Positions 5,559-6,698 of a DNA stretch of 6,698 bases are shown here, piece after piece. The translations under genes were made by a program, and so were the position numbers. This DNA is from Arenimonas sp. (GTDB lineage Bacteria > Pseudomonadota > Gammaproteobacteria > Xanthomonadales > Xanthomonadaceae), in NCBI GenBank assembly GCA_003497545.1, contig DNNT01000019.1, positions 1,246-7,943 on the forward strand, given 5' to 3'. Each line of letters starts with the position of its first letter. The first letter of the stretch is position 1. The notes below the pieces were generated by a model, which saw only the letters and a list, made by a program, of their open reading frames with translations, ran no database searches and was not told the origin of the DNA.

Positions 5559-6412
5559 TACGCGCCCGCCACCGGCTTGCCGGCCTGCTGCTGGCGCTGG
5601 CCTGCCTGCCTGCGCTGGCCGCCGGCCCCACGGCGCTGCGCGTGGGCGGCGACCCCAACTACCGGCCCTACCACTACCTCGCCGAGGACGGCTCGCCGCA
5701 GGGTTTCGACGTGGCCGTGATGAGCGCCATCGCCCGCGAGCGCCGGCTGGACCCGCGCTTCGAATTCGGCGAATGGGGTCGCATGCTCAACCGCCTGGAG
5801 CACGGCGAGGTCGATGCCGTGCCCATGTTCGTCTCCGAGGACCGCGCGCTGCGTTTTCGTTTCTCCCGGCCTTTCCTGCGCCGCCACCACGTGCTGTACG
5901 GGCGCCGCGGCCAGCAGGTGGGAACGCCCGACCAGCTCGCCGGCCGGCGCGTGGCCGTGCAGTTCGGCGGCATGGCCTGGGAGTGGCTGATCAATGAACA
6001 GGCCAACGCCGTGCTGCGGCCAATGAACGACGAAGCCGCCGCGCTGGTCGCCGTGGCCGCGGGCAATGCCGACTTCGCGCTGCTGCCCTCCGACATCGCC
6101 GAGCGGGCGCTCGCCGCCGGCGACCTGGGCGACATCCAGCCGGTCAGTCCGCCCTGGCTGGAGCGCAACTATGCCTTCGGCGTGAATCCCGCCCGCCCGG
6201 AACTGGTGGCGGAACTGGATGCCGGGCTGCAGGCCATCGAGGCCAGCGGCGAACTGGCGCGGCTGCAGCAGCAGTGGCTGCAGCCGGCCGCGGCAAAGGT
6301 GGCCAAAGCCCGGCCGCTGCCGGTCTGGCTGCCCGTGGTGCCGGTGGCGCTGGTGCTGCTGGGCGGAGTGGTGTTCCTGCTCCGGCGCAACGCCGCCGCC
6401 GGGCGCGACTGA
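5549..6412 (+). CDS. Membrane-anchored family-3 solute-binding protein
   Basis: The protein has 287 residues. It starts at the ATG at 5549, 10 bases inside the end of the DUF4124 gene; there is no good Shine-Dalgarno sequence, so translational coupling is likely. A signal peptide covers residues 1-25 (MPLIRARHR, Leu-rich core, ALAAG). A SBP_bac_3 domain runs from about 29 to 245: LRVGGDPNYRPYHY, EDGSPQGFDVAVMSAIAR, GEVDAVPMFVSEDRALRFRFSRPF (86-109), LAGRRVAVQFGG (130-141) and AGNADFALLPSDIAE (171-185). Arg99 and Asp182 sit where amino-acid-binding relatives hold the ligand's carboxylate and amino groups, so an amino acid or related ligand is plausible but unproven. A transmembrane helix (about 258-278) and a nine-residue basic tail end the protein. 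Such an anchor is unusual for a transport-only binding protein but typical of sensors in which SBP-TM is fused to a GGDEF or kinase domain; that output domain is absent here. No permease or ATPase gene is nearby. Confidence 0.88.
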   Translation: MPLIRARHRLAGLLLALACLPALAAGPTALRVGGDPNYRPYHYLAEDGSPQGFDVAVMSAIARERRLDPRFEFGEWGRMLNRLEHGEVDAVPMFVSEDRALRFRFSRPFLRRHHVLYGRRGQQVGTPDQLAGRRVAVQFGGMAWEWLINEQANAVLRPMNDEAAALVAVAAGNADFALLPSDIAERALAAGDLGDIQPVSPPWLERNYAFGVNPARPELVAELDAGLQAIEASGELARLQQQWLQPAAAKVAKARPLPVWLPVVPVALVLLGGVVFLLRRNAAAGRD

Positions 6413-6413
6413 C

Positions 6414-6698
6414 TCAGGCCGTTTGCGCCAACGCCCCGGCGGACTGCGTGGCGGTGCGGTTGCGGCCGCCGTGCTTGGCGCGGTAAAGCGCCTTGTCGGC
6501 CGACTCGATCCATTCGCGCAGTCCCAGGTCGTCGTCGCGCGCCTGGGCCAGGCCGATGCTCACCGAGCAGCGCAGGCCGGGCGCCTGCGGCAGCGAAAAC
6601 GCCTGCACCGACTCACGCAGCCGTTCGGCCACCACTTCGGCCTCGGCCTGCGTGGCCGGCAGCGCGATCGCGAATTCGTCGCCGCCCAGGCGGCCGGC
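6414..6698 (-). CDS. GGDEF-domain protein (probable diguanylate cyclase), C-terminal part
   Basis: The last 94 codons and stop of a gene that enters from the right edge. The visible part begins AGRLGGDEFAIALP with the signature GGDEF intact (visible residues 5-9), followed by AERLRESVQAF (24-34), SVSIGLAQARDD (45-56), WIESADKALYRAKHGGRNRT (63-82) and a short Ala/Gln-rich tail. It is therefore the C-terminal half of a GGDEF domain, probably an active diguanylate cyclase. The sensor domain and the product-inhibition site lie outside the window. It is closely similar to the C-terminus of the MASE2-GGDEF protein, in DNA as well as protein. Its stop codon (6416-6414) is one base from the stop of the convergent solute-binding gene (6410-6412), with no terminator hairpin between them. 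Confidence 0.92.
   Translation of the reverse strand, partial: AGRLGGDEFAIALPATQAEAEVVAERLRESVQAFSLPQAPGLRCSVSIGLAQARDDDLGLREWIESADKALYRAKHGGRNRTATQSAGALAQTA
6670..6698. repeat. Exact 29-bp direct repeat, copy 2 (GGDEF coding, cut by window edge)
   Basis: Identical to 2232-2260 and in the same orientation. The match reaches the last base of the window, so the full repeat may be longer. Confidence 0.85.

Noticed and set aside
6169..6513. Minus-strand frame across the end of the solute-binding and GGDEF genes
   Set aside because: It is a shifted frame of the GGDEF gene continuing antisense into the solute-binding gene; the true frame ends at 6414.

Overview
This is a GC-rich window (roughly 70% G+C by eye) with strong third-position GC bias and Shine-Dalgarno led genes. 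The protein set (MASE2-type diguanylate cyclase, cyclopropane-fatty-acyl-phospholipid synthase, lysine/alanine-rich histone H1-like protein, DUF4124 periplasmic protein, M49-like lipoprotein) fits a gammaproteobacterium of the Xanthomonadales/Lysobacterales type. That placement is an inference from protein style, not from a marker gene. There is no tRNA, rRNA, CRISPR array, insertion sequence or phage gene in the window; it looks like ordinary chromosome.

Layout from left to right. Positions 1-187 (-) hold the first 62 codons of a secreted, proline-rich protein of unknown function that runs off the left edge. Positions 274-3025 (-) hold an apparent two-gene operon: a membrane MASE2-GGDEF diguanylate cyclase (3025 to 1997), then, 34 bases on, a lipoprotein zinc metallopeptidase related to dipeptidyl peptidase III (1962 to 274). 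Divergent from the cyclase, 3101-4240 (+) encodes a complete cyclopropane-fatty-acid synthase with all key residues. A perfect GC hairpin (4243-4268) sits between it and the convergent histone H1-like gene (4873 to 4277). A second divergent intergenic region (4874-5000) leads into a two-gene + strand unit whose reading frames overlap by 10 bases: a DUF4124 periplasmic protein (5001-5558) and a membrane-anchored family-3 solute-binding protein (5549-6412). The last gene (6414 to beyond 6698, -) is the C-terminal part of a second GGDEF protein, converging on the solute-binding gene with one base between the stop codons.

Together the genes are mostly envelope and signalling functions: cyclic-di-GMP synthesis (two GGDEF genes), membrane lipid modification, nucleoid or DNA binding, and three exported proteins. 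I see no convincing new multi-gene system. The points most worth a second look are: the solute-binding/transmembrane protein that lacks an output domain but abuts an inverted GGDEF gene; the near-identical C-terminal coding stretches of the two GGDEF genes, which form direct repeats about 4.4 kb apart; the five-residue HExxH version of the M49 zinc motif; and the 15-bp-period repeat that encodes the lysine-rich tail of the histone-like protein.
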